In this document: in pieces, positions 1 through 8,504 of the stretch | Layout: every line of letters begins with the position of its first letter | Numbering within the stretch: the first letter of the stretch is position 1 | NCBI GenBank assembly: GCA_965652425.1 | Contig: CBFGVX010000004.1 | Coordinates: 5,050 to 69,049, forward strand | Source: JANSXG01 sp965652425 | GTDB lineage: Bacteria; Planctomycetota; Phycisphaerae; Phycisphaerales; UBA1924 | DNA length: 64,000 nt | Direction of reading: 5' to 3' | Translations under genes and position numbers: made by a program | The notes under the pieces: model-generated | The model's input: only the letters and a program-made list of their open reading frames with translations | Databases searched by the model: none | What the model was told of the DNA's origin: nothing

Positions 1-599
1 TCGTCCTCGACCCGGTCAGTGTCATCAGGTTGGTCAGAGGGCGCATCATTGGCATCCCCCCCCTGCCGGTTCTCCGATTCGGGGAGGGGGTTCATGCCCT
101 GCTCCCGGCGCTGCCGCACCCGTTCGGCGGATTCGCGGATTTCAACGAGTTGGGTCGCGAGCCCCTGCCAGAACTGGCCCGGCAGACGGTCGAGTTCTTC
201 CTCGGTCGCGCCTTTGCTGACCACATCGTCGAGGACGATGATGTTCTCGGTCAGTCGCGAGATGGTGGAGATCCCCTGCCGGGCGGCGAACGCACCGCCG
301 ACAATCGCGGGGACGATCACGACGACCACCACCAGCACGATGATCCCCGCCGCGGCCCCCTGCCGACTGATCCACGAGACCCTGGTCACGCGCTGGACGA
401 GCGGTTCGACCAGGTAGGCGATGAGCATCGCTAAGAGCAGCGGCACCGTCACGACCGAGAGTTTGGCACCGAGCCAGAAGAACAGGAACACCGCGAAGAG
501 CACGAGCAGGTCGCGCACCGGCTGGATCTGCCAGATGTGGCGGTTCGCGAGGTCGCGAAGCGAGTCGCGCCGGGAATCGGGCTTCGGGGATTCACTCAT
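1..599 (-). CDS. AI-2E family transporter (PerM-like permease), N-terminal part
   Basis: The frame opens at an ATG (597-599) and stays open to the window edge, so only the first ~199 residues are present. After a charged N-terminus there is a double hydrophobic block: VRDLLVLFAVFLFFWLGAKL, then a second stretch VTVPLLLAMLIAYLVEPLV, and a third very hydrophobic segment near residues 80-100 (AAGIIVLVVVVIVPAIVGG). The tandem TM pair followed by a LVEPLVQR-type loop is the standard start of the AI-2E/PerM exporter family, inner-membrane proteins of about 350-400 residues. The end of the visible part (SDQPDDTDRVED) is an acidic, Gln/Asp-rich stretch, longer and more charged than in most relatives. 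Substrate cannot be told from this fragment. Confidence 0.75.
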   Translation of the reverse strand, partial: MSESPKPDSRRDSLRDLANRHIWQIQPVRDLLVLFAVFLFFWLGAKLSVVTVPLLLAMLIAYLVEPLVQRVTRVSWISRQGAAAGIIVLVVVVVIVPAIVGGAFAARQGISTISRLTENIIVLDDVVSKGATEEELDRLPGQFWQGLATQLVEIRESAERVRQRREQGMNPLPESENRQGGDANDAPSDQPDDTDRVED

Positions 600-667
600 G
601 GGCGCAGAGAATAGCACGCCCACGCGGAGGTGGGTGTCCGGATCACGCCGCGGCGGGACGGGTCAGA

Positions 668-1060
668 TCAGCAGAGTTCGTGGGTGGAGCCGAAGACTTC
701 GGGGAAGTCGTAAACATTCTGGAAGTCAGCGATGGAGTCCTGATCGGTCTTGCGGAGCAGCCCCGCCTCGATCATCGCGAAGACGATCTTGCCGAAGTCC
801 TCAGTGCGCCGGATGTTCCACGAGTTGAGGACGGTCAGAGCGAGCAGGCCGTACTGCTGCTGGGCGTAGTCGCGCAGGCCGAGGCAGAGTTCCTGACCGG
901 TGACATGGCGGGAGCCGTCGGTCGGGCCGTCCTCATCGATGGTGTAGAGCCGGTCGCAGGTGTGACGCAGACCTTCCTGAACGAAAATGAACGCCTGAGG
1001 CGGGTACGGCCCGGCGTGCTCACGCAGTCTGCTCCAGAGGATGTCGATTTCACTGCTCAT
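668..1060 (-). CDS. Minf_1886-type small conserved protein of the PVC group
   Basis: 130 residues beginning MSSEIDILWSRLREHAG. The pattern YPPQAFIFVQEGLRHTCDRL, followed by HVTGQELCLGLRDYAQQQYG and a WNIRRTEDFGKIVFAMIEAG block, matches the Minf_1886 family, which is known only from Planctomycetes, Verrucomicrobia and relatives; its function is unknown. The frame continues upstream for 24 codons, but the internal ATG at 1058-1060 is preferred because it starts the conserved block. No signal peptide or membrane segment is visible, so a cytosolic location is likely. It is a useful taxonomic marker for this window. Confidence 0.8.
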   Translation of the reverse strand: MSSEIDILWSRLREHAGPYPPQAFIFVQEGLRHTCDRLYTIDEDGPTDGSRHVTGQELCLGLRDYAQQQYGLLALTVLNSWNIRRTEDFGKIVFAMIEAGLLRKTDQDSIADFQNVYDFPEVFGSTHELC

Positions 1061-1170
1061 GCTTGGTTGTACCGTGAACGGCCACCATCGGCCTCGAAAT
1101 GATATCGGCAGAACCGCACGGGACAACTTCAAATCGCATATTTATGGCTTTCAGGCCGGATTCGGAGGCC

Positions 1171-2616
1171 TCAAGCGTAGGAATGCAGGGAGGGCAGGAG
1201 CAGGTTGACCCCGAAGTAAGTCCAGAGCATCGCGAGCAGCCCGAGCAGGTGCAGCAGCGCGACCACCACCGGGCGACGGTGGGCCGCCAGTTTCGACGCG
1301 GGGATATGCACCATGGTCAGGTACACGAGCCATGTGATGAGCGCCCATGTCTCTTTCGGATCAAAGGCCCACCAGCGCCCCCACGCCCGGTCTGCCCAGA
1401 CCGCGCCGAGCAGGATGCCGAGGCCCAGCACCCAGAACACCCAAAAGCCGATGCCGACCTGAAGGCGATGGAGCGAAGAAACCTGCTCGAGCGATGCGCC
1501 CCGAGATCGCCTGTACAGCACCGCCCCACTCACTCCGGCCCCGAGCAGGATCAGCGCGTACCCGGCGAGGATCGTGAGCACATGATATTTGAGGATCGCC
1601 GTGGACGAGAGGATGCCCGCTTCGAGTTCGAGCACACGGCCGGGTACATCGAGCCATTCCGCTGCCGCGAGCATTGCGGCACTCATCAACGCGCCGATTG
1701 AAACGAGCGTGGCATTCGGGTGTCGCGCGGTGTACACCAGCACGCCCATCGTCACCAGGGCAGCAACCGCCAGCATGGACTCGTAATGATTCTGGATCGG
1801 GACGCGATCCAGCACGAGCGCACGGACGGTCATCGCGCTGAGGTGGACGAGCAGCCCCAGCAGCATGATTGCGCGAGCCCAACCTGTGCCGGATATCACC
1901 ATCGAGAGCATCGCAGCCAGGGCGTAGAGCACGATCGCGACCGTGAGGGGGTGGGCTCGTGCGAGGGTCAGCTCGGCTTTGAGTTTCAGCGGCTTGATCC
2001 CCAAGGCCGCCTGCGATTCGGTGAGCCGACGAGCGATGGTCGCGATGGACTCGTTGATGATCGGTGCATCACCCGCCATCCACGCGGCACGGAGCCGATC
2101 GAATGCTGCGGCAAGCTCGGAATCGCTGACCTTATCGCAAGTGAGCCATTCCTCCTTGGCGCTCGCCGGAGGCACGACGCGAAACTCCTCGGCGGCAAAG
2201 ACCAGCAGCATCAGCCGTGCTTCGAGAACCGCATCCTCGCCGGTGCGCTCGGCATCGGCTTCATTCGACGCAACCCCGAACGCCAAATCACTCAGAGCAT
2301 CGCCCGCCAGACGCGGGGACGATCGTCCGCGCGAAGCGACTTCGCACCATTCGAGCGCCCGCTCCGGAACCAGCACACACTCGAGCAGCAGCGCGATCGG
2401 ATCGATTTCGCGTTGTTGGATCCGCATCGGGCTTGTGCCGTGGAGATCGGTCGTGAAATCGGAAGCAAACCCGGCGAGGGGAACCACCCTCCCCCCCTGC
2501 TGGATGCCGATGTGCCGCAGCGGGGATGTGTCCACACGATCGAGAAAGTCCGGCACCCCCCCACCGGCGTTGAGAGTCGAGCACAGGATGAAGATGAGGA
2601 ATGCGAACCGCTTCAA
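1171..2616 (-). CDS. ccsA: CcsA/ResC-type cytochrome c biogenesis protein
   Basis: Integral membrane partner of ResB in system II cytochrome c maturation, which exports haem and attaches it to CXXCH apoproteins on the outer face of the membrane. The C-terminal half has at least six TM segments and the tryptophan-rich haem-binding motif WWAFDPKETWALITW, diagnostic of the CcmC/CcsA family. The N-terminal ~220 residues are a soluble exported domain not found in minimal CcsA proteins. I choose a TTG start at 2614-2616 (MKRFAFLIFILCSTLNAG, a signal-like start): it overlaps the resB stop as TTGA and is preceded by GGAG at a good distance. An ATG at 2670 would overlap resB by 58 bp. Translation is probably coupled to resB. 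Confidence 0.85.
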   Translation of the reverse strand: MKRFAFLIFILCSTLNAGGGVPDFLDRVDTSPLRHIGIQQGGRVVPLAGFASDFTTDLHGTSPMRIQQREIDPIALLLECVLVPERALEWCEVASRGRSSPRLAGDALSDLAFGVASNEADAERTGEDAVLEARLMLLVFAAEEFRVVPPASAKEEWLTCDKVSDSELAAAFDRLRAAWMAGDAPIINESIATIARRLTESQAALGIKPLKLKAELTLARAHPLTVAIVLYALAAMLSMVISGTGWARAIMLLGLLVHLSAMTVRALVLDRVPIQNHYESMLAVAALVTMGVLVYTARHPNATLVSIGALMSAAMLAAAEWLDVPGRVLELEAGILSSTAILKYHVLTILAGYALILLGAGVSGAVLYRRSRGASLEQVSSLHRLQVGIGFWVFWVLGLGILLGAVWADRAWGRWWAFDPKETWALITWLVYLTMVHIPASKLAAHRRPVVVALLHLLGLLAMLWTYFGVNLLLPSLHSYA

Positions 2617-4541
2617 GGCATCGCTCCTTTCGAGGATCGCCCTCGACGAAGCCGTATCAGCATCGAACAACCCGCGCCGAGCAGTATGAGCACGCCACCC
2701 GCCATAGCGGTATCAACGCCCTCCCGAGCGTTTATGGACAGGATGACGAACCGTGTCCCTTCGAAGCGAGAGTCGGTGTCCGAACGCACCCCCTCCCACC
2801 CGTGCGAATCCCACCCGATCAGAGACAACTGGACCCGTCGGTCGCGCCCGTTGATTCTCATCCTGGTCCGCACCGGGTCGTTCAGACTCAGCGTGCGGAT
2901 TTCGGAGTCGGACCCACGCAGAAATTCGAGTTCGATCCGAAAGTCCTTGGGGATGCTCCCGCGGCGAAACAGTTCGGCCTCAAAGCCTCGGTACACGACC
3001 TTCAGATCGGTCACTTCGAGTGTCGCTGGCCGGTACACCCACGACTCACCTTCAGTTGCAGCAGACTGATCCTCGAAGGCGATCCACGATCCATCGCCTT
3101 CTGATACCGCCGGATCGGCGATGCGAACCAGAGAACCGAGTCTGGGATCGGCCAGAAGCTGAGCGTCCTCGACCAGCGGCAGTCGCTCCAGAACGGAGCG
3201 GATCGTCGACTGGGGCAAAAATGCTTTGATCTCGACCCTCGTCATCGGACTCAGTTGCAGCACTTCTCCGTCTGTCAATGCGGGACCGGACTGCACTCCT
3301 GCCCGGTGGAAGTGAGCCCAGCCGTTCGGCGAGAGCAGGACTGCGTTTGCCTGCACATCCATGAAGGTCGCTTCGATGCCGACGGGGAGCGGTGCAAGAC
3401 GCAATTCATCCTGCGATGCTGCTTGGGAATACATCCCGGATCCCGTCGGGTCCCAGGAAGGTGCGAAGATGATCGTGGATAGAAATCCCGGACCAACCAA
3501 TCTCAGGTTGGCCGTGCGACCATTCTCAAGAAAATCCGAAGTATCGAGGAACTCGGCGCGCCATTCACCATCGGGTGTTTGCAGGGCGGCGGTTTGACCG
3601 GGCACAGCTCGAAGCCACAACGGCTTTGATGCCCCTTGAATGTCGATGCGAACCGATCCTCCTTGTCCTTGACCTGACGAACTCTCGAACCCGGCCTCGA
3701 GCAGTTCGATCGGATCGAAGCGACCTCTGAGGGCCAGCACCACGGTCCCGTCGGTCAACATCGCTCGCGCCCGGTCGGTGCCGTCCGCCACCAATGCCAG
3801 CGACCTCGTTTCGCCGCTGCGCAGCCGCTCGTTGAACTGCCAGCCGGGTGCGCCCGCATCCTCCGTCGGTGACAATCGCGGGCTCAGCCGGGCCGAGTGG
3901 GCGTACCCGGTCACGACCGCGCCGCTCGGCAGTTCGATGGACCGTGTTTCGCTCGCCCACGGCGTGCCGAAATCAGCGTATCGGGGCAGTCGAGTTCCCA
4001 CTCGCGTCCGAGCGGGGTCCATGCCGGGCTTGCCAATGACCGTCCCGAGTCGATCGATCGCGGTCGAGGCGGGTTCATCGGCGAACGCCGCCATTGTGGC
4101 GTTCAATGTGCTGAGCGATGCGACCGCAGAACCGATCGCGAGGACTATGACTCCGGCATGCGTGATCAGGACGCCGGACTTTCGCCACTCCCAGCGGATC
4201 CGCAGGATTGTGGCGAGCGCCATGTTCAGGACAACTCCGGTCAAGAGTGCCGCAAACAAGGGTGTTGCAAAGTATTCACGCTCACGCAGATCGATCCATG
4301 GGAGGTGGCGCGCGGTCCGGGAGGGGTGCCAGTCCTGCCCACCCAGCCGATCGAACAGCGGCCCGAGAGGGATACTCCCCAGCGCGGCGTAGATCGCGAT
4401 GAGCGCGAGCAGCACGAGGCCGAGCTTGACGCTGCCGAGCTGCAGAAGCATCCGGTGCCACCACACTGGTCGGGCCGCACGCGTCGCAGAACGCCGGATT
4501 GGCTGATCATCCGAACAGGATGTTTCAGGAGGATTGGACAT
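2613..4541 (-). CDS. resB: ResB-like cytochrome c biogenesis protein
   Basis: 642 residues. The N-terminal third has TM segments at about 35-55 (LGLVLLALIAIYAALGSIPLG), ~95-115 and ~125-145 (GVLITHAGVIVLAIGSAVAS), then a long periplasmic domain and a final TM segment (AMAGGVLILLGAGCSMLIRL) near the end. This is the ResB/Ccs1 topology: it works with CcsA to hand haem to apocytochromes c. The ATG at 4539-4541 follows the amidohydrolase stop by only 3 nt, and the ccsA start overlaps its stop, so the three genes form one transcript. Presence of this system fits the di-haem peroxidase and other cytochromes expected in the genome. Confidence 0.85.
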   Translation of the reverse strand: MSNPPETSCSDDQPIRRSATRAARPVWWHRMLLQLGSVKLGLVLLALIAIYAALGSIPLGPLFDRLGGQDWHPSRTARHLPWIDLREREYFATPLFAALLTGVVLNMALATILRIRWEWRKSGVLITHAGVIVLAIGSAVASLSTLNATMAAFADEPASTAIDRLGTVIGKPGMDPARTRVGTRLPRYADFGTPWASETRSIELPSGAVVTGYAHSARLSPRLSPTEDAGAPGWQFNERLRSGETRSLALVADGTDRARAMLTDGTVVLALRGRFDPIELLEAGFESSSGQGQGGSVRIDIQGASKPLWLRAVPGQTAALQTPDGEWRAEFLDTSDFLENGRTANLRLVGPGFLSTIIFAPSWDPTGSGMYSQAASQDELRLAPLPVGIEATFMDVQANAVLLSPNGWAHFHRAGVQSGPALTDGEVLQLSPMTRVEIKAFLPQSTIRSVLERLPLVEDAQLLADPRLGSLVRIADPAVSEGDGSWIAFEDQSAATEGESWVYRPATLEVTDLKVVYRGFEAELFRRGSIPKDFRIELEFLRGSDSEIRTLSLNDPVRTRMRINGRDRRVQLSLIGWDSHGWEGVRSDTDSRFEGTRFVILSINAREGVDTAMAGGVLILLGAGCSMLIRLRRGRSSKGAMP

Positions 4542-4544
4542 GGA

Positions 4545-6053
4545 TCACCCGCTTTGACGCACCAGGACCGCAGGGTGTTCAGATGCCATCAGACTCAATG
4601 CGATCGCCTTTTCCGATGGGAGTGATCCGGCGGCGTCTATCTTGACCAGCGAGAGGCCATAGAGATGACGCGGCAGCCCGTCGGGAGAAAGCGAGAAACC
4701 GCTCCGATCCAGCCCCAATGCCACTCCTCCCCTCCATGTTGCCATTCCCAAGGCGGTCTCGGCATCGAGCCCGTCTCGCGACACGAGCAGCCGGGCTTCA
4801 TCGAGCGTCGAGAGGCGGTCGGCCTGGGCCTCGGGGAGATTGATCACCGAGTCGGTCCCGAGCACGACATTGATCCCGGCATCGAGCATCTCCCGGTATC
4901 GGTGCGGCCCGAAGACCTCCTCTTGACGGAAGTACGCGCTGGCGCGCGGGCAATAGGCGACCGTCGTACGTGTCGATTCAAGCGTACGGATGTCCTCGTC
5001 GCTGGCGTTATTGACATGAGCCGCGATGGTACGAGAGTCAGCCAGTATTTCCCGCAGGTGGCCCGCGGGGGATGCGCCCCTCCCGAAATCTTTCGCGCAG
5101 GTTTCGTCCCACACCCCGATCTGCTCCAGCCAATCCCGTTGGAGACCATCACCCGTCGCGACGATCTGCCGCTCCTCGGGAGTCTCCGCGAGGTGGGTCA
5201 TCATCGGCACGCCGCGATGTCCGCATCGGCGCGCGCAATCGTGATACACACGGAGCCCGACGGAGTACGGCGCGTGGGGCTGCCAGGTCCAGTTCATGCC
5301 CTTGGCCTGTTGCCGGATCATCTCTGCCTGCTCGGTCAGGCCACCGAGCATCTCGATGACCCGGTTCTGACGATTTCCCAGTCCGAACACCTCGATCCCG
5401 CAGATTCCGATGAGGCGGGTCTGGCTGAGCGCCCGGTACGCGTCGATCCCGAATACGCCGGCGATATCCCCTACCGCGACGACGCCTCCGGCCAAAGAAC
5501 GGGCCGCGCCTTCGCGCACCGATGCCGCGATGTGCTCCGGATCGGATGGACGCTCGGCACGGATCGTGTCCACCCAATCCAGAAAGGTACGCCCCCTTGG
5601 AAACGGTCGGGGTCCGATATGTGTGAGGTCGAGGTGGGTGTGGGCGTTCACGAGCCCCGGGATGAGCACCCGGTCCTGTGCGTGGATCTCGACTGGGGAG
5701 GCCTGGGACGCGAGCGCCGGATGAGATCCGACTTCCTCGGCGGTCCCGATGGCCAGAAGGTCCATCGCTGGGAATTCGGCATCCGATGCGGATACCAGCG
5801 CGGAGCACGAACCCATCCGGGTTCCGGCACCATCAACCGCTCCCGCAGCATGTATGAGTACCAACCGCTCTCGCACAAAAAGCCCATTCCGAACGAGGAA
5901 ATATGTCGGTCCAGCCGGATTCACGCCCCAGAAAGGCAGAAGCCGATAGTCCCTGAGTCGAAGCCATCGGGGGCCGGAATGCCCCCATGCCGCTCGAACA
6001 TGGTATTCTTTTGGACAGCCCGGCGTATTTTCGGACTCTGCCGGGATCCACAT
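4545..6053 (-). CDS. amidohydrolase of the MtaD / SAH deaminase type
   Basis: Metal-dependent deaminase of the amidohydrolase superfamily. Visible motifs in order: GLVNAHTHLDL (the HxH metal ligands), HAPYSVG, MMTHLAETPEE (third metal His and general-acid Glu), AHVNNASDEDI and VLGTDSVINLP (metal Asp). This order matches deaminases of 5'-methylthioadenosine/S-adenosylhomocysteine and of aminodeoxyfutalosine (MqnX); sequence alone does not choose between them. The first in-frame ATG is at 6051-6053, but typical family starts would lie about 60 codons further in, near VLIHAAGAVDGAG, where GTG and TTG codons are available, so the start is uncertain. It lies 3 nt before resB and diverges from the OmpA-type gene 33 nt away. 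Confidence 0.75.
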   Translation of the reverse strand: MWIPAESENTPGCPKEYHVRAAWGHSGPRWLRLRDYRLLPFWGVNPAGPTYFLVRNGLFVRERLVLIHAAGAVDGAGTRMGSCSALVSASDAEFPAMDLLAIGTAEEVGSHPALASQASPVEIHAQDRVLIPGLVNAHTHLDLTHIGPRPFPRGRTFLDWVDTIRAERPSDPEHIAASVREGAARSLAGGVVAVGDIAGVFGIDAYRALSQTRLIGICGIEVFGLGNRQNRVIEMLGGLTEQAEMIRQQAKGMNWTWQPHAPYSVGLRVYHDCARRCGHRGVPMMTHLAETPEERQIVATGDGLQRDWLEQIGVWDETCAKDFGRGASPAGHLREILADSRTIAAHVNNASDEDIRTLESTRTTVAYCPRASAYFRQEEVFGPHRYREMLDAGINVVLGTDSVINLPEAQADRLSTLDEARLLVSRDGLDAETALGMATWRGGVALGLDRSGFSLSPDGLPRHLYGLSLVKIDAAGSLPSEKAIALSLMASEHPAVLVRQSG

Positions 6054-6086
6054 TCCACCGACTTCGATCGCAGTGAGGCGAACCGC

Positions 6087-6980
6087 ATGCGTCAATTCAG
6101 GATTTCCGGAACCGCTCCTCGTCTCGGTCTGACGGCCGTCGTCCTCGGAATGGCCGGGCTGTCGCTCGGCGGCTGCGTCGCTCAGGGCGAATACGACACC
6201 ACGACCACCATGGTGGATTCCCTGGAAGCTCAGAACGCCCGCCTCCTGCAGGAGAAGCAGACTGCCGAGAGCATCGCGTCTCGGAGAGCCGAACGGATCG
6301 GCGAGCTTGAAGCGGCGGTCGCCGCCAAGGATCGCCAGATCGGCGATCTCAGCACGCGTCTGGACGGCCTGACCCGGAACCTCGGCGATCTGGAAGGTCG
6401 CTTGGGCAATGTGAATGTCGGCCCCGCGCTCGATGCCCAGACCGACCTCGCTCTTCGCCAGCTCGCGGCTCGCTATCCCGATTTGCTCCAGTACGACGCC
6501 CAGAAGGGCATGATCCGGGTCGCCAGCGACCTGACTTTTAACTCCGGCTCCGATTCGCTTCGCGATGGTGCGCAGGAAGGCCTGCGCCAGCTCGCCCGGG
6601 CTCTCAGCGGCGACTCCGCCTCCGGATACGCGCTGCGAGTCGTAGGTCACACCGACAACCAGCCCATCTCGAACCCTGCGACCCGTCAGCGATTCGCCAA
6701 CAACCGGATCCTGTCTGTGTTCCGAGCCATCGCGGTTTCCGAAGCCCTGCAAGCGGCCGGGTTCCCGGCGGGCCGAATCGAAGTTGCCGGCTGGGGCCCC
6801 CACCGCCCGACGGTTCGCAACAACCCGACGGGCGGCACCGCCGCGAACCGCCGCGTCGAGATCTTTGTGGTCCCGATGACGGATGCCCCGCTCTCGGACG
6901 CGCCCGCCGAGTCTTCCGCGGGTCGGGAGATCCCGCAGAGACCCGCACCGACCTCGCCGGACGACTTCCCGATCAAGTGA
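6087..6980 (+). CDS. OmpA/Pal-type peptidoglycan-binding lipoprotein
   Basis: 297 residues. The N-terminus has a lipoprotein signal ending in the lipobox LSLGGC (Cys near residue 29), so the protein is lipid-anchored. Residues ~40-110 form a heptad-rich coiled coil (LEAQNARLLQEKQTAESIA and following). The C-terminal domain is OmpA-like, with DLTFNSGSDSL, VVGHTDNQPI, NNRILSVFRAIAVSEAL, and GPHRPTVRNN...NRRVEI, the residues that contact diaminopimelate in peptidoglycan. It probably tethers the outer membrane to the cell wall. A Pro-rich tail follows the domain. It is transcribed divergently from the amidohydrolase and is followed by the MlaE-type gene in the same direction. Confidence 0.85.
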   Translation: MRQFRISGTAPRLGLTAVVLGMAGLSLGGCVAQGEYDTTTTMVDSLEAQNARLLQEKQTAESIASRRAERIGELEAAVAAKDRQIGDLSTRLDGLTRNLGDLEGRLGNVNVGPALDAQTDLALRQLAARYPDLLQYDAQKGMIRVASDLTFNSGSDSLRDGAQEGLRQLARALSGDSASGYALRVVGHTDNQPISNPATRQRFANNRILSVFRAIAVSEALQAAGFPAGRIEVAGWGPHRPTVRNNPTGGTAANRRVEIFVVPMTDAPLSDAPAESSAGREIPQRPAPTSPDDFPIK

Positions 6981-7046
6981 TCGGAAACATCACCTGATTC
7001 CTGGTGGATGGTCGCCGCGTACTTCGGCGCGGAGTAAGGTAGCGTT

Positions 7047-7889
7047 GTGCCCAACGCCGCCCAGAGTTCACAATCCTCCTACCCTGGCGCACTCGCCCCG
7101 ATCGCTGCGTTCGGAGCGAGACTTTCGAGTCTTTTTGAACGATTCGGCGCGTTCCTGCGATTCTCATGGAGCGTGCTGTTCGCAATCATGCGGCGGCCTG
7201 ACTCATGGGGCCGCTGGTCGCGGCTGGCTCAGCAGCTCGACCTGATCGGTACTCGATCAGCACCGGTGCTCGCACTGACCGGTGTCTTCATCGGAGCGGT
7301 TCTGGCCATCGAGGGGTTCGATCAGTTCGCTCAATTCGGACTGGAGCAGCGGCTCGGGGCCGTGGTCAACATCTCTGTGGTCAAGCAGATCGGTCCGGTG
7401 CTGGCCGCGGTCATGCTCGCCGGGCGTGTGGGTTGCGCTCTGGCGGCGGAACTCGGATCCATGCGGGTCACGGATCAGCTCGACGCGATGCGGGTCATGG
7501 CGGCCGATCCGGTCCGCGTGCTTGTGGCACCGAGAGTGGTGGCCTGCGTGGTCATGATCCCCGCCCTGACGGTCATCTCGAATCTCTGCGGAATCGCGGG
7601 CGGTTGGCTGATCATCGTCGGGGTAGAGGGCGTGGGCACGGACGCGTACTGGAAGTACACGGCTCAGTACATCGACTGGTGGGATGTGATGACCGGGCTG
7701 GTCAAGGCCATATTCTTCGCCCTCGCGATCGGGTTGATCTCCTGCTTCAAGGGCTTCACCTGCCGAGCGGGAGCGCAGGGTGTCGGCCGCGCCACCACGG
7801 ACGCGTTCGTCACCAGTTTCGTTGCGATCGTGATCATCAACTTCGTCCTGGCGAAGCTGCTCAACGATCTCGAGGCATTCTTTCAGTGA
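7047..7889 (+). CDS. mlaE: MlaE/YrbE-family ABC transporter permease
   Basis: 280 residues starting at GTG. The protein has the MlaE fold: an N-terminal amphipathic stretch, TM segments beginning LALTGVFIGAVLAIEGF, the signature QIGPVLAAVMLAGRVGCALAAELGSM (an ABC coupling region), QLDAMRVMAADPVRVLVAPR, and C-terminal TM segments with AIGLISCFKGF. MlaE permeases move phospholipids between inner and outer membrane together with an MlaF ATPase and an MlaD substrate-binding protein; neither partner is next to it here, so they must be encoded elsewhere. Located 66 nt after the OmpA-type lipoprotein gene and convergent with the lipoprotein that follows. Confidence 0.9.
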   Translation: MPNAAQSSQSSYPGALAPIAAFGARLSSLFERFGAFLRFSWSVLFAIMRRPDSWGRWSRLAQQLDLIGTRSAPVLALTGVFIGAVLAIEGFDQFAQFGLEQRLGAVVNISVVKQIGPVLAAVMLAGRVGCALAAELGSMRVTDQLDAMRVMAADPVRVLVAPRVVACVVMIPALTVISNLCGIAGGWLIIVGVEGVGTDAYWKYTAQYIDWWDVMTGLVKAIFFALAIGLISCFKGFTCRAGAQGVGRATTDAFVTSFVAIVIINFVLAKLLNDLEAFFQ

Positions 7890-7898
7890 GCGAAGAGC

Positions 7899-8441
7899 TT
7901 ACCCCTTCTTGCGATGGATCCCGGTCGCCCTGATCGTGAGCACACTCTGGTTCGGACGCGCATCGACCGTGCCGACCACGATGACTTCGTCCAGCGGCTC
8001 CAGCCCTGCCGAAGTCAGTTCCGAAGAGACCGGGTTGCCGCTTTCGTCCACGACGATCACGGTGGCGATGTTGGCGGCGATGGTTTCTGGCGTTTCGCAG
8101 CAGTAGTCCCACGGGATGGAGCAGTGATCGTCTTCTTTGTCAGCGCAGCTGGGGATGGAGGCATCCATCATCACGAAGGCGGGCGATCCCTCGGTCATCG
8201 GCTTGACGCGACCTCCGATGCGTCCGCGCAGGACGATCTGCTCTCCCTGCTGGGCGTTCTGCTTGGCCTCGCCGATCTCCCGCCACTCGCTCGGTGCGCT
8301 GGTGAGGACCCAGGCCGGGCTGCTCGGTGTGCCTGCTGTGGAACTCGATGACGAGGACTCGCTGGACCGCTCGTTTCCGCATGCGGTCAGCATGAGGCCC
8401 GAGAAGGCCACGACGACGAACGATGTCTTGATTAGCTTCAT
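7899..8441 (-). CDS. lipoprotein of unknown function
   Basis: 180 residues with a lipoprotein signal peptide (FSGLMLTACG, Cys at ~21) followed by a Ser-rich linker. The mature part contains GEQIVLRGRIGGRVKPM, a four-Cys stretch (SCADKEDDHCSIPWDYCCETP) and ends in VIVVGTVDARPNQSVLTI. The beta-rich GRIGGR...VVGTVD layout resembles OB-fold proteins, but I do not recognise a named family. A good GGAG precedes the ATG. It lies 63 nt downstream of the last FtsX permease on the same strand, with a hairpin between, so it may be the distal gene of that operon or separately expressed. Confidence 0.7.
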   Translation of the reverse strand: MKLIKTSFVVVAFSGLMLTACGNERSSESSSSSSTAGTPSSPAWVLTSAPSEWREIGEAKQNAQQGEQIVLRGRIGGRVKPMTEGSPAFVMMDASIPSCADKEDDHCSIPWDYCCETPETIAANIATVIVVDESGNPVSSELTSAGLEPLDEVIVVGTVDARPNQSVLTIRATGIHRKKG

Positions 8442-8482
8442 ATGAATCTCCTTGAGGAATTGTCTACTACAACGGACATATG

Positions 8483-8502
8483 CCTGTGGAGAGTGCCACA
8501 GG
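8483..8502. promoter_or_regulatory. perfect 7-bp hairpin between the FtsX permease and lipoprotein genes
   Basis: CCTGTGG and CCACAGG are separated by 6 nt in the 63-nt gap between the two minus-strand genes. No U-run follows on the minus strand, so it is not a canonical intrinsic terminator. It may be an RNA processing or protection hairpin, or an operator. Confidence 0.4.
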
Positions 8503-8504
8503 GA

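Noticed and set aside
4665..6086. A long plus-strand open frame reading into the OmpA-type lipoprotein gene
   Set aside because: It lies opposite the amidohydrolase, has Arg/Pro-rich low-quality sequence, and the lipoprotein signal peptide begins only at 6087.
6054..6803. An in-frame upstream extension of the amidohydrolase
   Set aside because: It runs antisense through the OmpA-type gene with no family similarity; the catalytic domain starts well inside 6053.
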